Shown in pieces: positions 34,041 to 43,403 of a stretch of DNA of 64,000 nt. Within the stretch, counting starts at the first letter, position 1. Each line of letters begins with the position of its first letter. Source of the DNA: Anoxybacter fermentans (GTDB taxonomy: Bacteria > Bacillota > Halanaerobiia > DY22613). The DNA lies in NCBI RefSeq assembly GCF_003991135.1, contig NZ_CP016379.1:248001-312000 (forward strand), in the 5' to 3' direction. Under the pieces are notes generated by a model. It saw only the letters and a program-made list of their open reading frames with translations, made no database searches and was not told the DNA's origin. A program made the position numbers and the translations under genes.

Positions 34041-34970
34041 GTGAAAATCATGTCAGGTCAAATTATCATAGCAAAATTAAAACCCTATCTGAAGCTTTTA
34101 CCTGTACTTTTTGTAGTAGTCTTTCTCTTCGGGGGAGGATTAGTTTTGGGGTTGGTACGGAGTTTGGGGTACCAGCCCCTTTTAGGAAAAACTCATCTGA
34201 CTTTGAAATTTTATAGTCAGGTTTTGAAAAATCCAGATTTTTTAGTTAATTTTAAGTATACTCTATTTATTGCCAGTATTTCGACACTTCTCTCAACTAT
34301 TATTGGGGTTCTTCTGGCTATGCTGTTGGTTGTAAAGGCCAGGGAATGGCAAAATTTACGTCTGTTATACAAATTACCGATGATGGTTCCTCACATGGTT
34401 GCAGCATTTATGATAACCGATTTCTTAAATCAGGGTGGTTTAATTGCGCGGCTTCTCTTTCATTTGGGACTGATTGAAAGGATGGAACAGTTTCCAATAT
34501 TGGTTTATGATCGCTATGGTCTGGGAATTATTTTGGTTTATCTATGGAAAGAAATTCCTTTTATCACTCTGATGGTTTTTAGTGTTATGGAAAAGATCAA
34601 TACGCATTTTTGGGATGCAGCGGCAAATTTAGGGGCCAGTTCAATTCAGATCTGGACAAAGATTATTTTGCCTTTATCATGGCCCAGTATTATTTCTGCA
34701 GCAATTATTGTTTTTGCATTTACTTTTGGAGCTTTTGAGATACCTTACCTGGTGGGAAGTATTTATCCAACCACCCTTTCGGTCTGGGCATTTAAAAGTC
34801 ATATAAACGCAGATCTTTATCGTCGTCCAGAATCCCTGGCCATAAGTATGATTATTGCCTTTATATCCATGATTTCTGTCTGGATTTATCTTAAATTCAG
34901 TAATGCTTATCTGGATGAAAAGATATTACACCAAAACCGCCAGAACCAGGAAGGGGGAAGAGGGTGCTGA
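34041..34970 (+). CDS. ABC transporter permease (N-terminal half of YnjC equivalent)
   Basis: A 309-residue permease with six transmembrane segments. The cytoplasmic coupling motif is WDAAANLGASSIQIWTKIILPLSWP (about 195-220), an EAA-type loop. It equals the first half of the fused E. coli YnjC. The start at GTG 34041 is uncertain; ATG 34050 is an alternative with similar spacing. Its stop TGA (34968-34970) overlaps the next gene's ATG, implying coupled translation. Confidence 0.88.
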   Translation: MKIMSGQIIIAKLKPYLKLLPVLFVVVFLFGGGLVLGLVRSLGYQPLLGKTHLTLKFYSQVLKNPDFLVNFKYTLFIASISTLLSTIIGVLLAMLLVVKAREWQNLRLLYKLPMMVPHMVAAFMITDFLNQGGLIARLLFHLGLIERMEQFPILVYDRYGLGIILVYLWKEIPFITLMVFSVMEKINTHFWDAAANLGASSIQIWTKIILPLSWPSIISAAIIVFAFTFGAFEIPYLVGSIYPTTLSVWAFKSHINADLYRRPESLAISMIIAFISMISVWIYLKFSNAYLDEKILHQNRQNQEGGRGC

Positions 34971-35782
34971 TGGAAAAATTATTTAAAAAACTATCTTTAC
35001 CTTTCATTTTAGTAGGAATGTTTATCTTTTTTGCCCTTCCTTTTCTCTCCCTGGTTTTATGGTCAGTTGGAAAAGATTGGTGCTGGCCTCGAATATTTCC
35101 CGCTCAGTTTAGTGGACAGGCCTGGAGGTATCTTTTTGAGAACTATGACAGTATGGGAGAAGCTGTATTGACCAGTGTTCTTCTTGCGGGGACAGTTACT
35201 TTAATAGTGACTGTGATCAGTATCCCAGCTAGCCGGACACTTGCTCTGGATCATTTTAGAGGAAAAAGATTGATCGAGATTCTTATATTTTTACCCATTA
35301 TTGTCCCCCCTATTGCTGTGGTGATGGGAATTCATCTAATCTTTATTAAGTTAGGATTGGTAGATACTTTTACCGGGGTGGTCCTGGCCCATTTAATTCC
35401 TACAACTCCTTATATGGTGCGAATTTTAAAGACGGTCTATGCATTTGTTGGTAGAAAAATGGAGGAACAAGCGGAAGCATTAGGAGCAAACGGGTGGCAG
35501 ACTTTCTGGTATATAACCTTGCCAATGATTACCCCAGGAATTATCACAGGCGGGATATTGGTTTTTCTTATATCTTTAAGCCAATATCTGTTAACATTTT
35601 TAATCGGTGGTGGACGGGTATTTACTTTGCCTTTGGTTTTATTTCCCTTTGTAACCAGTGGTAATCGTCCACTGGCTGCTGTATTGAGCCTGTTATTTAC
35701 TGTACCCGGTATTTTTATGATCCTTATTACTGAGTTCTATTTAAGGCGCCGATATGCGGATATAGATCTTTATTTTGTTTAA
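34970..35782 (+). CDS. ABC transporter permease (C-terminal half of YnjC equivalent)
   Basis: A 270-residue permease with six transmembrane segments. ATG 34970 shares its A with the TGA of the preceding gene and follows GGGGGAAGAGGG. The EAA loop is EEQAEALGANGWQTFWYITLP (about 165-185), preceded by LIPTTPYMVRILKTVYAF. With the 309-residue partner it would build the membrane channel that E. coli encodes as a single chain. It leads directly to the ATPase gene 16 bp downstream. Confidence 0.89.
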   Translation: MEKLFKKLSLPFILVGMFIFFALPFLSLVLWSVGKDWCWPRIFPAQFSGQAWRYLFENYDSMGEAVLTSVLLAGTVTLIVTVISIPASRTLALDHFRGKRLIEILIFLPIIVPPIAVVMGIHLIFIKLGLVDTFTGVVLAHLIPTTPYMVRILKTVYAFVGRKMEEQAEALGANGWQTFWYITLPMITPGIITGGILVFLISLSQYLLTFLIGGGRVFTLPLVLFPFVTSGNRPLAAVLSLLFTVPGIFMILITEFYLRRRYADIDLYFV

Positions 35783-35797
35783 GGAGTGGCATGCTAG

Positions 35798-36886
35798 ATG
35801 GCAGAGATTAAACTAGATAAAATTAGCAAGAGTTTTGGAGAAAAAGAAGTGGTCAAAAATCTTGAATTAACTGTTAAGCAGGGAGAACTTATGGTACTAT
35901 TAGGCCAATCTGGATGTGGTAAAACTACAACGTTGAAGATGATTGCAGGACTATTAGATCCAGATGCTGGAGAAATTTATTTTGATGGTGAACCTATTAC
36001 CCATCTAAAGGGAAGAGAGAGGGGGGCTGTGATGGTCTTTCAGGACTATCGTTTATTCCCCCATATGACTGTTTATGAGAATATTGCCTTTGGTCTTAAG
36101 GTACGGAAAAAAGATCGGAATTTTATAAAAAAGAAAGTAGAATGGGCGCTTAAAATGGTCGAATTACCGGGGGTTGAGAAACGATATCCCTCAGAACTTT
36201 CCGGTGGTCAAAGGCAGCGAATAGCGCTGGCACGGGCCCTTGTCTTAGAGCCCAGAGTATTACTTTTAGATGAACCTTTAAGTAACCTGGATGCTGTCTT
36301 ACGGGATAAAATGAGGAAATTGATTTTAAACCTTCACAAAACCCTCAATCTGACCACTATATTTGTTACCCATGATCAGAAAGAAGCGATGGTGCTGGCT
36401 GACCGGATTGCGATTATGAAAGACGGAGTTATCCAGCAGGTGGCTTCCCCAACAGAGATATATTACCGTCCCGCTAATTCCTGGATAGCTAGTTTTGTAG
36501 GACAGGCTAACTTGATTTCTGGTAAGGTGACCGAATCTCACCTCAAATCCATATTAGGAAGCTGGGATTTATCTCAGCTAAAAGAGGATCAATGGCTAGA
36601 ACTGAAGAATCACAGATATAGAATCCAACCTAAAGAGGTAAAAATATTAATTCGACCGGAAGAGATAAAACTTTTAAGAAAAAATAGTTCTGGTTTAATG
36701 GAAGATAATCAGGTTAGTGGGGAGATTGAAGAGTACACTTTTACAGGGGAGAATTGGTTTTATCATGTACGGGTCGGTAATGAAAAGGTACTGGTAAGGG
36801 GCTCAGGTAAAGAACAATTTACTCCAGGAGAAATGGTTAATTTGGAAGTGAATAAAGAAGCTATTTGTATTTATTCCAAATCTTAA
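35798..36886 (+). CDS. ynjD: ABC transporter ATP-binding protein (YnjD-like)
   Basis: A 362-residue ATPase starting at ATG 35798 after AAGGAGTGG. Motifs are LLGQSGCGKTTTLKMIAG (Walker A, about 36-53), the Q loop VFQDYRLFPHMTVYENI, LSGGQRQRIALARAL (signature), VLLLDEPLSNLDAVLR (Walker B with Glu) and TIFVTHDQKEAMVLADRI (H loop). A C-terminal TOBE domain (about 280-362) shows IRPEEIKLLRKN and EYTFTGENWFYHVRV. This makes it longer than E. coli YnjD and similar to PotA/FbpC ATPases. It energises the YnjB/C-type importer. Confidence 0.92.
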   Translation: MAEIKLDKISKSFGEKEVVKNLELTVKQGELMVLLGQSGCGKTTTLKMIAGLLDPDAGEIYFDGEPITHLKGRERGAVMVFQDYRLFPHMTVYENIAFGLKVRKKDRNFIKKKVEWALKMVELPGVEKRYPSELSGGQRQRIALARALVLEPRVLLLDEPLSNLDAVLRDKMRKLILNLHKTLNLTTIFVTHDQKEAMVLADRIAIMKDGVIQQVASPTEIYYRPANSWIASFVGQANLISGKVTESHLKSILGSWDLSQLKEDQWLELKNHRYRIQPKEVKILIRPEEIKLLRKNSSGLMEDNQVSGEIEEYTFTGENWFYHVRVGNEKVLVRGSGKEQFTPGEMVNLEVNKEAICIYSKS

Positions 36887-36903
36887 GGTATGGAGGGAGA
36901 GCA

Positions 36904-37518
36904 ATGCTAGATACCCATGCCCGTCATCTACTACAGCCGCTATTTGACAAAACTGCTTATGTGTTATATCGAATCGGGATTAAAGCCAATCAACTAACGA
37001 TAATGGCCTTGGTTATTGGTGTTGGAGCTGGGGTTAGCTTTTATTTTGGACATCCCTGGTTAGCAGTAGTTTTGCTCTGGTTATCTGGCCTTATGGATGT
37101 TCTCGATGGCTCACTTGCGCGACTGGGTAAAGAATCTTCAGCCTGGGGAGGATTTATGGATATAATTTTTGATCGGACCGTAGAAACTGCGGTAATTATT
37201 TTCTATGGTCTTGTTTTTCCAGATGCACGAATGGGGCTTGTGGTTTTACTGAGCTCTATCGTTTTTTGTATTTCCATTTTTCTAACAGTGGGAGCTTTAG
37301 CGGAAAAAAGGGGGATTAAGGAGTTTTATCATCAGGCTGGAATTACAGAACGGACCGAAACATTTATCTTCTTTACCCTGTTCTTTCTTTTTCCAACTTT
37401 ACGCAACTTCTGGATTTATCTCTTTGCAATTTTGATTTATTTTACTGGAGGACAGCGTTTTGTAGAGGCATATCGGCTTTTTGGTAAAGCTAAGAGTCAT
37501 CGAGAGGAGAGAAACTAA
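36904..37518 (+). CDS. ynjF: CDP-alcohol phosphatidyltransferase family protein (YnjF-like)
   Basis: A 204-residue membrane enzyme starting at ATG 36904 after GGAGGGAG. The family signature D-x2-DG-x2-AR-x8/9-G-x3-D-x3-D is complete in MDVLDGSLARLGKESSAWGG plus the following FMDIIFD (about 70-95). Five or six hydrophobic segments surround it. Such enzymes transfer a phosphatidyl group from CDP-diacylglycerol to an alcohol. In E. coli ynjF closes the ynj cluster, and here the same family directly follows the ATPase. Whether it makes a lipid used by the transporter is unknown. Confidence 0.88.
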   Translation: MLDTHARHLLQPLFDKTAYVLYRIGIKANQLTIMALVIGVGAGVSFYFGHPWLAVVLLWLSGLMDVLDGSLARLGKESSAWGGFMDIIFDRTVETAVIIFYGLVFPDARMGLVVLLSSIVFCISIFLTVGALAEKRGIKEFYHQAGITERTETFIFFTLFFLFPTLRNFWIYLFAILIYFTGGQRFVEAYRLFGKAKSHREERN

Positions 37519-39192
37519 ATGGATTACACTCTGATGAGTCTGCTGGAGCATGAAAAAGGATTTGAGGTATTGGTAGGTGAGGATGAAGCTTTAGAACGGG
37601 TTATTAAAAATGTAGAAGAGATCAATACAGAAACCAATCTGGCAGCAATTAAAAATTTTTCTCTCTGTGTTCTTGAAAAAGGTGCAGAAAACCTTTTGAA
37701 TGATGAACTGGTTTTAGAGGAACTTCTGGCAAAAGATGTGGTTGGATTGATAGTGTATGTTAAAAACCTTTCTGAATCTTTTAAAGATAAAGCTCGCGTT
37801 TGTAGGATACCCATCATCTCAGCTGCTGGTGTAAAAAATCAGGACTGGTTTAATTTTCTAAGAAGAAATTTAGAGACATCTGCTATTAGTTTGATGGAGC
37901 ATAATATTAAAATGCAGCAGATTTTTCAGAATATTTTGCTTGAAGATGGAGGTTTTAAGACTATCTGTAATCAGCTTTCCCGTTTAATTGAAAATCCGGT
38001 GTTGATTATGGATAGGTTTAAGGAAGATATTATTTATCTGGACAGGAGTCTCAGAGAAGAACGGGAGAAATATTATCAGATGGATCAGCGGAAATTGGTG
38101 AACATCACAGAGGTTTATAACCGCTATAATTATCAGATCAATCGGGTAATCTATGCGGTTAAAGATAAAGAAGAGAGGGAACTACACATTAAAATTGGAA
38201 AGAATAAGGATACATTGGCTTATCTAGTGATTGTGGAAAAGAAAGAAATTTTTAGAGAACAGGATTTTATTACCATTATTCAAGCCGCCAATGCTCTGGC
38301 CCTTAAGTTGAACTTTAACCGCTTTGTTCAGACTCTGGCCCGTAAAACCTGTAATGAATTGATTAAAGAACTTCTAGCTGGTAAAACCCAGGATAAAGAG
38401 GTGATGATAAAACGTGGTGAGTTGGCAGGTTGGGATTTGACTATTCCCTACCAATTATACATTTTCCGCTTCAAGGACTATTATCAGTTTCATGATCAGG
38501 AGGAAGGGGAAGGAGTATATTTTCTCTTTGATTACCAGGAGAAAGTTATCCGATATATGCATCGGATTATGAAAAGCCGTTTTCCCTATCGCTATATTAT
38601 TTTTGATTATGAGGATGATATTTTGCTTCTTGTTAATATCCATTCAGATAATCTGGAAGATGAGCGTCGGGCAGTGGTACGAATAGTCAAAGAGGAATTG
38701 GAACGGAAGTTTAAGAAGATTAAGTTTTATATAGGGGCTGGAAGGTATTATCATAATTGTCTGGAGATACGGAAAAGTTATCGGGAATGCTTAAAGGCTT
38801 TGACTGTGCTCAGGTATGGCAATATTTCAGATGAGATTCTCTTTTTTGAGGATATCGGAATTTTACAGATTCTCTGGGAAGTGGATCATAATAATCTGGT
38901 CAAATTCACCAATGAAATGTTAAAAGGGCTGATCGAATATGATCGGGAGAGTCAGACTGATTTGATAAATACTCTTGGGGTGTATCTTGCTTCTGATTGT
39001 AAAATTCAAAAGACAGCGGAAAAACTTCATGTCCATCCAAATACCATCAGTTATCGAATCAAGAGGATTAATGAAATTCTTGGCTGTGATTTAAAGGATT
39101 TTGAGACCAAATTAAATCTTTCTATTGCCTATAAAATTTATAAATTCATTTCTAATGAAGAAAAGGACAGATCAGCGGAGAAGGGGTGTTAG
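37519..39192 (+). CDS. PucR/CdaR-family transcriptional regulator
   Basis: A 557-residue regulator starting at ATG 37519, directly abutting the upstream stop. Residues about 5-125 resemble the PucR N-terminal sensory domain (VLVGEDEALERVIKNVEEI). The middle has a long GAF/GGDEF-like region of the CdaR type. The C-terminal HTH_30 (about 485-545) contains TLGVYLASDCKIQKTAEKLHVHPNTISYRIKRINEIL, an exact match to the family helix-turn-helix pattern in shape. Family members activate catabolic or transport genes. Its place inside the sulfur operon suggests it controls that operon, perhaps through the promoters at 32696 and 40747. Confidence 0.87.
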   Translation: MDYTLMSLLEHEKGFEVLVGEDEALERVIKNVEEINTETNLAAIKNFSLCVLEKGAENLLNDELVLEELLAKDVVGLIVYVKNLSESFKDKARVCRIPIISAAGVKNQDWFNFLRRNLETSAISLMEHNIKMQQIFQNILLEDGGFKTICNQLSRLIENPVLIMDRFKEDIIYLDRSLREEREKYYQMDQRKLVNITEVYNRYNYQINRVIYAVKDKEERELHIKIGKNKDTLAYLVIVEKKEIFREQDFITIIQAANALALKLNFNRFVQTLARKTCNELIKELLAGKTQDKEVMIKRGELAGWDLTIPYQLYIFRFKDYYQFHDQEEGEGVYFLFDYQEKVIRYMHRIMKSRFPYRYIIFDYEDDILLLVNIHSDNLEDERRAVVRIVKEELERKFKKIKFYIGAGRYYHNCLEIRKSYRECLKALTVLRYGNISDEILFFEDIGILQILWEVDHNNLVKFTNEMLKGLIEYDRESQTDLINTLGVYLASDCKIQKTAEKLHVHPNTISYRIKRINEILGCDLKDFETKLNLSIAYKIYKFISNEEKDRSAEKGC

Positions 39193-39193
39193 T

Positions 39194-39862
39194 TTGATAA
39201 TGAAAACCCAACTGGCTAAACGAAGGGGTTATCTGCAATATCAGGGGTATTTTGCACTGGCTACTATGGTATTGACTCTCTGCGTTTTTTCGTTTTTATA
39301 TTATCATGCATCTGCAAAAATTTCTGTTAATTGGTTGGTTGGAATTGCAATCGGATTTATTCTGGACAGGACAAGATTATGTTTTAATGCAGCCCTACGT
39401 GATCCCTGGTTATATGGATTGGCCCGAACAACCAAAGGGGTATTGGCAGCTTTGATAGTTAGTACCATTGGTTTTGCACTTATTCAATATATGGAATTTG
39501 TTGAAAATAGCTATATTCTGGGTAACCTTTATCCGATGGGTTTGAATATTTTTGTCGGAGCTGTCATTTTTGGTATCGGTGCTGCCATTGCTGGAAGCTG
39601 TGCTTCTGGCACTTTAATGCGGATGGGGGAAGGTTTTGGCCTTCAGTGGTTGGTGTTTTTAGGACTAATTTTGGGCTCCGTCCATGGGATTCATGATGCA
39701 CCCTGGTGGTATAAACATTTTTCCTTTGGCAGGCCTGTTATACATCTTCCTACTGCTTTGGGGTGGGTTTTAGGGGTAGGTTTACAAATAATATTACTGA
39801 TTTTGATCTATTTTTTGATTTCCTGGTATGAGAAATATCGGTTTAGAGGGGAGGATGAATGA
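39194..39862 (+). CDS. YeeE/YedE-family sulfur transporter, N-terminal half
   Basis: A 222-residue membrane protein. TTG 39194 has the best spacing (7 nt) to AAGGGG; ATG 39200 is an alternative. It has six hydrophobic segments. The conserved Cys motif GAAIAGSCASGTLMRMGEG and an earlier DRTRLCFNAALRDPW carry the cysteines expected in the TsuA/YeeE thiosulfate channel. The chain is only about half the length of a complete YeeE, and the gene at 40110 supplies the rest, with a TusA carrier between. Thiosulfate uptake is inferred. Confidence 0.86.
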   Translation: MIMKTQLAKRRGYLQYQGYFALATMVLTLCVFSFLYYHASAKISVNWLVGIAIGFILDRTRLCFNAALRDPWLYGLARTTKGVLAALIVSTIGFALIQYMEFVENSYILGNLYPMGLNIFVGAVIFGIGAAIAGSCASGTLMRMGEGFGLQWLVFLGLILGSVHGIHDAPWWYKHFSFGRPVIHLPTALGWVLGVGLQIILLILIYFLISWYEKYRFRGEDE

Positions 39863-40089
39863 TGGGTGATCAGATTTTGGATTGTATGGGAGAAGCTTGC
39901 CCTATTCCGCTGATTAAGGTTGAGAAAAAATTGGCTCAGATGAAGAAAGGTGAGACTTTAATAGTAGAAATTGATCATAATTGTGCTATGACCAATATTC
40001 CTGAATGGGCACGTAAGAAAGGTTATAAAGTGGAGATCAGGGAGATTTATTTTGGTGAGTGGGAAATTGTTATTACCAAGACAAGATGA
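39859..40089 (+). CDS. TusA/YeeD-like sulfur carrier protein
   Basis: A 76-residue TusA-family protein. The key motif is LDCMGEACPIPLIKVEKKLA, whose CPxP cysteine carries persulfide sulfur. Its fold pattern continues with KKGETLIVEIDHNCAMTNIPEWARKKGY. It overlaps the upstream stop by 4 bp and lies between the two YeeE halves. In TsuA-TsuB systems a TusA-like protein (YeeD/TsuB) is needed for thiosulfate import and sulfur relay, so the same role is likely here. ATG 39862 is an alternative start. Confidence 0.9.
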   Translation: MMGDQILDCMGEACPIPLIKVEKKLAQMKKGETLIVEIDHNCAMTNIPEWARKKGYKVEIREIYFGEWEIVITKTR

Positions 40090-40109
40090 CAGGCGAGGAG
40101 TTGATTAAA

Positions 40110-40625
40110 ATGAAAAGATTGCAGTCTCGCTTATTGGATAACCTGCGTAAACCCTGGCATCCGATAGTAGGCGGCAGTTTATTGGGACTGAGTAGTATCT
40201 TTTTATTGTGGTATAACAAAAAAGCCTGGGGAATATCCAAGACTTTTGCCCGTTGGGGAACATGGTTGGCTGATATTTTTGGTTGGAAAATTAGCAAGTG
40301 GCAGTATTGGGAAATGGAGAATTTAAGCTCTTTTTTAAAAGATCCTGAGACCTGGACTAATTTTGGAATAATAGTTGGAGCGTTTTTAGGGGCCACTTTA
40401 GCCAGGGAGTTTAAATTTAAGAAAATTAAGTCCTCAAAACAGGCTCTTATAGCCTTAATTGGAGGCTGGTTAATGGGTTATGGTGCCCGCATCGCCATGG
40501 GCTGTAATATTGGGGGATTTTTATGTTCCATTGCTAGCCTTTCTCTGGCTGGATGGCTTTATGCTCTGGGGACAGTATTAGGTGTATATATAGGGACAAA
40601 AATTCTTCTTAAATGGCTGATATAA
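40110..40625 (+). CDS. YeeE/YedE-family sulfur transporter, C-terminal half
   Basis: A 171-residue membrane protein starting at ATG 40110, 9 nt after GAGGAG. It has four or five hydrophobic segments and the family's second cysteine motif, MGYGARIAMGCNIGGFLCSIA, near residue 125. With the product of 39194 it would rebuild a complete YeeE/YedE channel. An extended frame starting inside the TusA gene is possible but lacks a ribosome site. Confidence 0.86.
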   Translation: MKRLQSRLLDNLRKPWHPIVGGSLLGLSSIFLLWYNKKAWGISKTFARWGTWLADIFGWKISKWQYWEMENLSSFLKDPETWTNFGIIVGAFLGATLAREFKFKKIKSSKQALIALIGGWLMGYGARIAMGCNIGGFLCSIASLSLAGWLYALGTVLGVYIGTKILLKWLI

Positions 40626-40746
40626 TTAATAAAAATTTGTGAATTACCCACAAAAACATAGAAAATATCCTCCGGGAAAAATAAATAAATTCCCATTTAG
40701 TGACTTTCCTATAAATAAATTATGAACTTTTTATCTTTTTATACTA

Positions 40747-40775
40747 TAGACATTTATCTTTTTGTAGATTATAAT
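40747..40775 (+). promoter_or_regulatory. Promoter for the dicluster oxidoreductase transcript
   Basis: TAGACA (40747-40752) and a perfect TATAAT (40770-40775) have a 17-nt spacer. Confidence 0.72.
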
Positions 40776-40815
40776 GAATATCGAAGATATGATAATTATT
40801 TAATTTTCTATGAAA

Positions 40816-40831
40816 AGTGAAACTATTCACT
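40816..40831. promoter_or_regulatory. Candidate operator palindrome
   Basis: AGTGAA-ACTA-TTCACT is a perfect 6-bp inverted repeat about 40 bp downstream of the promoter's -10 box and 34 bp before the start codon. It is a possible repressor or activator site. Nothing else is seen in 40626-40864 apart from the promoter. Confidence 0.4.
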
Positions 40832-40864
40832 AATTGTTCTGGTTAAAGAAAAGGAGGTTGTGAA

Positions 40865-43387
40865 ATGTTAACAGAAGATCTTAAGCAGAAGATGCAGGAG
40901 ATTATTGATGGTTGTATGGGTGATGCACCTGCCGCTTGTGTAGCTACATGTCCGGTTCATACAGATGCAAAGGGATATATTAAGCTAATTCGTGAAGGAG
41001 ATTATAAAGGTGCAGTCAAACTAATCCGGGAGAAATTACCCTTCCCCGCAATTATGGGGCGGATTTGTGCACATCCCTGTGAAGAGAAATGTAAACGCGG
41101 TGAAGTAGATGAAGCTATGTCCATCGCAGCTTTGAAACGTTTTGCTGCTGAGTATGATGATGAAAAGGATTGGGATTTGACCACTGCTCCTTTAAAAAAA
41201 GAGAAGGTAGCTATTATTGGGGCTGGTCCCGCTGGAGCTATGGCAGCTTATGAATTAAGGAAGAGAGGATATCAGGTTACTATCTTTGAAAAATTGGATG
41301 TTGTCGGAGGTATGCTAAGGGTTGGTATTCCGGCTTACCGTTTACCGCGAAATATTATCGACTTTGAGTTCAGTATTTTGGAGAAACTGGGTGTAGAGAT
41401 TAAAACCGGTGTTGAAGTTGGAAAAGATATCTCTATGGATGACTTACGGAAGCAATTTGATGCTATTTTTATAGCTATTGGTGCTCATGTTAGTATAATG
41501 TTATCGTTACCCGGATCAGATCTAAAAGGAGTACTTCCCGGTGTAGATTTTCTAAGAAAAGTCAGTCTGGGCCAACCTGTTGATGAGTTGGGTAAAAAGG
41601 TTCTGGTTGTAGGTGGTGGAAATGTAGCCATCGACGTAGCCCGGAGTGCCCGCAGACTGGGGGCAGAAGTGGAAATGGTTTGTTTAGAGCAGAAAGATGA
41701 AATGCCTGCCCATTCCTGGGAAGTGGAAGAGGCAGAGGAAGAAGGAATTAGAATTCATAATGGTTGGGGACCTGTTGAATATCTCGGCGAAAATGGCAGA
41801 GTAACAGGTCTTAAGGTAAAAGAGTGTACCAGAGTTTTCGATGCAGAAGGCCGTTTTAATCCTGAATATAATGATAATAATACTAAAGTAATTGAAGCTG
41901 ATACTGTAATTATGGCTATCGGTCAAACTTCTGACAGTCAAACTATTGCTGAACAATTGGGGCTTAAAGTTGGCCGGGGCGGTAAATTTGAAGTCAATCC
42001 GATTACTTTAGAAACCAATGTAGAAGGCGTTTTTGCAGGTGGTGACTGTGCAGGTAGACCGCTTATTGCAATTGAAGCAGTTGCCCAGGGTTTAAAAGCT
42101 GCTATCTCTATTGATAAATACTTTAAAGGTGAAGATTTGACTGTTGGTCGGGAATATGAAGGAACTTTTGATACCTGGTTAGAAAAAGATTTACCCAAGG
42201 TACAGCGCAAAAAACGGGTTCAAATGTCAATGCTGGATCCTGAAGAACGGATCAAATCCTTTGATGAAGTAGCCCTTGGATTTACTGAAGAACAGGCATT
42301 AAAAGAAGCTGACCGCTGTCTTGAATGTGAATGTAAACTTTGTGTGAAAGAGTGTGAATTCTTATCTGAATACAGTGAGCATCCTAAGGAATTGATGAAG
42401 CGGATATTAAAAGATCCAAACGCAGATATTAAAATTCCTTACTATTGTAACTTATGTGATATCTGTACTGTTCACTGCCCGAAAGATTTTAAGATCAGTG
42501 AAATTATGCTGGAATTGAGACGGATTTATAATCGTGAAAATATAGGTCCGCTTCCGGAACATAAGCCGGTTACTAATTTCCATCAAAAACTGGGTTATAA
42601 TAAATTCTTCACTTTAACCCAACCTGATACTAAAGCAGGCTATACAAAACGGGTCTTCTTCCCCGGATGTAGTTTATCTTCGTATTCGCCTGAACTGGTA
42701 ATTAAGACCTTAAAGCATTTACAGGATAGATTGCCAGGTACCGGATTTATTCTCCGTTGCTGTGGTGCTCCGACTAATATGTTGGGTCAGGAGAAAGAGT
42801 TTGAGGAACGTTTCAATAGTCTTTTAAGAGAAATGGAGAAACTGGGTGCTGATGAGATTATTTGCGCATGTCCTGACTGTACTCATAACATTGAACACCA
42901 TGCTCCACATCTTAAAGTACGGTCCCTTTATGATGTACTGGCAGAAGTGGGTTTACCTGAAGAGGCTAAGAATAGAGGTCAGGGGAAAGTCTTCTCTATC
43001 CATGATTCCTGTACCGCACGTCACTACACCAGTATCCATGATAGTGTGCGGAAACTGATGAAAGAAATGGGCTTTAAAATTCAGGAATTGAAGTATATCC
43101 GGGAAAATACACGTTGCTGCGGTATGGGTGGAATGGTATTACTTGCAAATAAGGAACTGGCTCAAAGGATTATGGTTCGCCGTACTAAAGAAACAGATAA
43201 ACCGATGGTTACCTATTGTGCGGCTTGTCGTGAAGCAATGACTATGGGAGGTAAACCAGCTTTCCATATCCTTGATCTAATCTTTAAAGATGATTGGAAG
43301 AAGGGAGATGCACCCGGTTTAGGTAATCCGGTGGTTAGCTGGCTTAATCGTAGGAAGACCAGATCTAGGGTTAAAAAATTAAAATAA
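40865..43387 (+). CDS. Pyridine nucleotide-disulfide oxidoreductase / Fe-S CCG-domain fusion
   Basis: An 840-residue cytoplasmic fusion protein starting at ATG 40865 after AAAGGAGG. N-terminal 4Fe-4S helical domain (about 1-110): CVATCPVHTDAKGYI, MGRICAHPCEEKCKRGE. GltD-like FAD/NAD(P)H domain (about 110-440): VAIIGAGPAGAMAAYELRKR, VLVVGGGNVAIDVARSARRL, GVFAGGDCAGRPLIAIEAV. Ferredoxin-type domain (about 480-550): CLECECKLCVKECEFL, CNLCDICTVHCPKDF. Two HdrB/GlpC-like CCG domains (about 590-810): FPGCSLSSYSP, RCCGAPTNM, HDSCTARHYT, CCGMGGMVLL, CAACREAM. The last could hold non-cubane Fe-S clusters for disulfide or persulfide chemistry. This suggests NAD(P)H-linked reduction of a sulfur substrate. 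Confidence 0.9.
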   Translation: MLTEDLKQKMQEIIDGCMGDAPAACVATCPVHTDAKGYIKLIREGDYKGAVKLIREKLPFPAIMGRICAHPCEEKCKRGEVDEAMSIAALKRFAAEYDDEKDWDLTTAPLKKEKVAIIGAGPAGAMAAYELRKRGYQVTIFEKLDVVGGMLRVGIPAYRLPRNIIDFEFSILEKLGVEIKTGVEVGKDISMDDLRKQFDAIFIAIGAHVSIMLSLPGSDLKGVLPGVDFLRKVSLGQPVDELGKKVLVVGGGNVAIDVARSARRLGAEVEMVCLEQKDEMPAHSWEVEEAEEEGIRIHNGWGPVEYLGENGRVTGLKVKECTRVFDAEGRFNPEYNDNNTKVIEADTVIMAIGQTSDSQTIAEQLGLKVGRGGKFEVNPITLETNVEGVFAGGDCAGRPLIAIEAVAQGLKAAISIDKYFKGEDLTVGREYEGTFDTWLEKDLPKVQRKKRVQMSMLDPEERIKSFDEVALGFTEEQALKEADRCLECECKLCVKECEFLSEYSEHPKELMKRILKDPNADIKIPYYCNLCDICTVHCPKDFKISEIMLELRRIYNRENIGPLPEHKPVTNFHQKLGYNKFFTLTQPDTKAGYTKRVFFPGCSLSSYSPELVIKTLKHLQDRLPGTGFILRCCGAPTNMLGQEKEFEERFNSLLREMEKLGADEIICACPDCTHNIEHHAPHLKVRSLYDVLAEVGLPEEAKNRGQGKVFSIHDSCTARHYTSIHDSVRKLMKEMGFKIQELKYIRENTRCCGMGGMVLLANKELAQRIMVRRTKETDKPMVTYCAACREAMTMGGKPAFHILDLIFKDDWKKGDAPGLGNPVVSWLNRRKTRSRVKKLK

Positions 43388-43403
43388 TAAAAGGGGGATG
43401 AAC

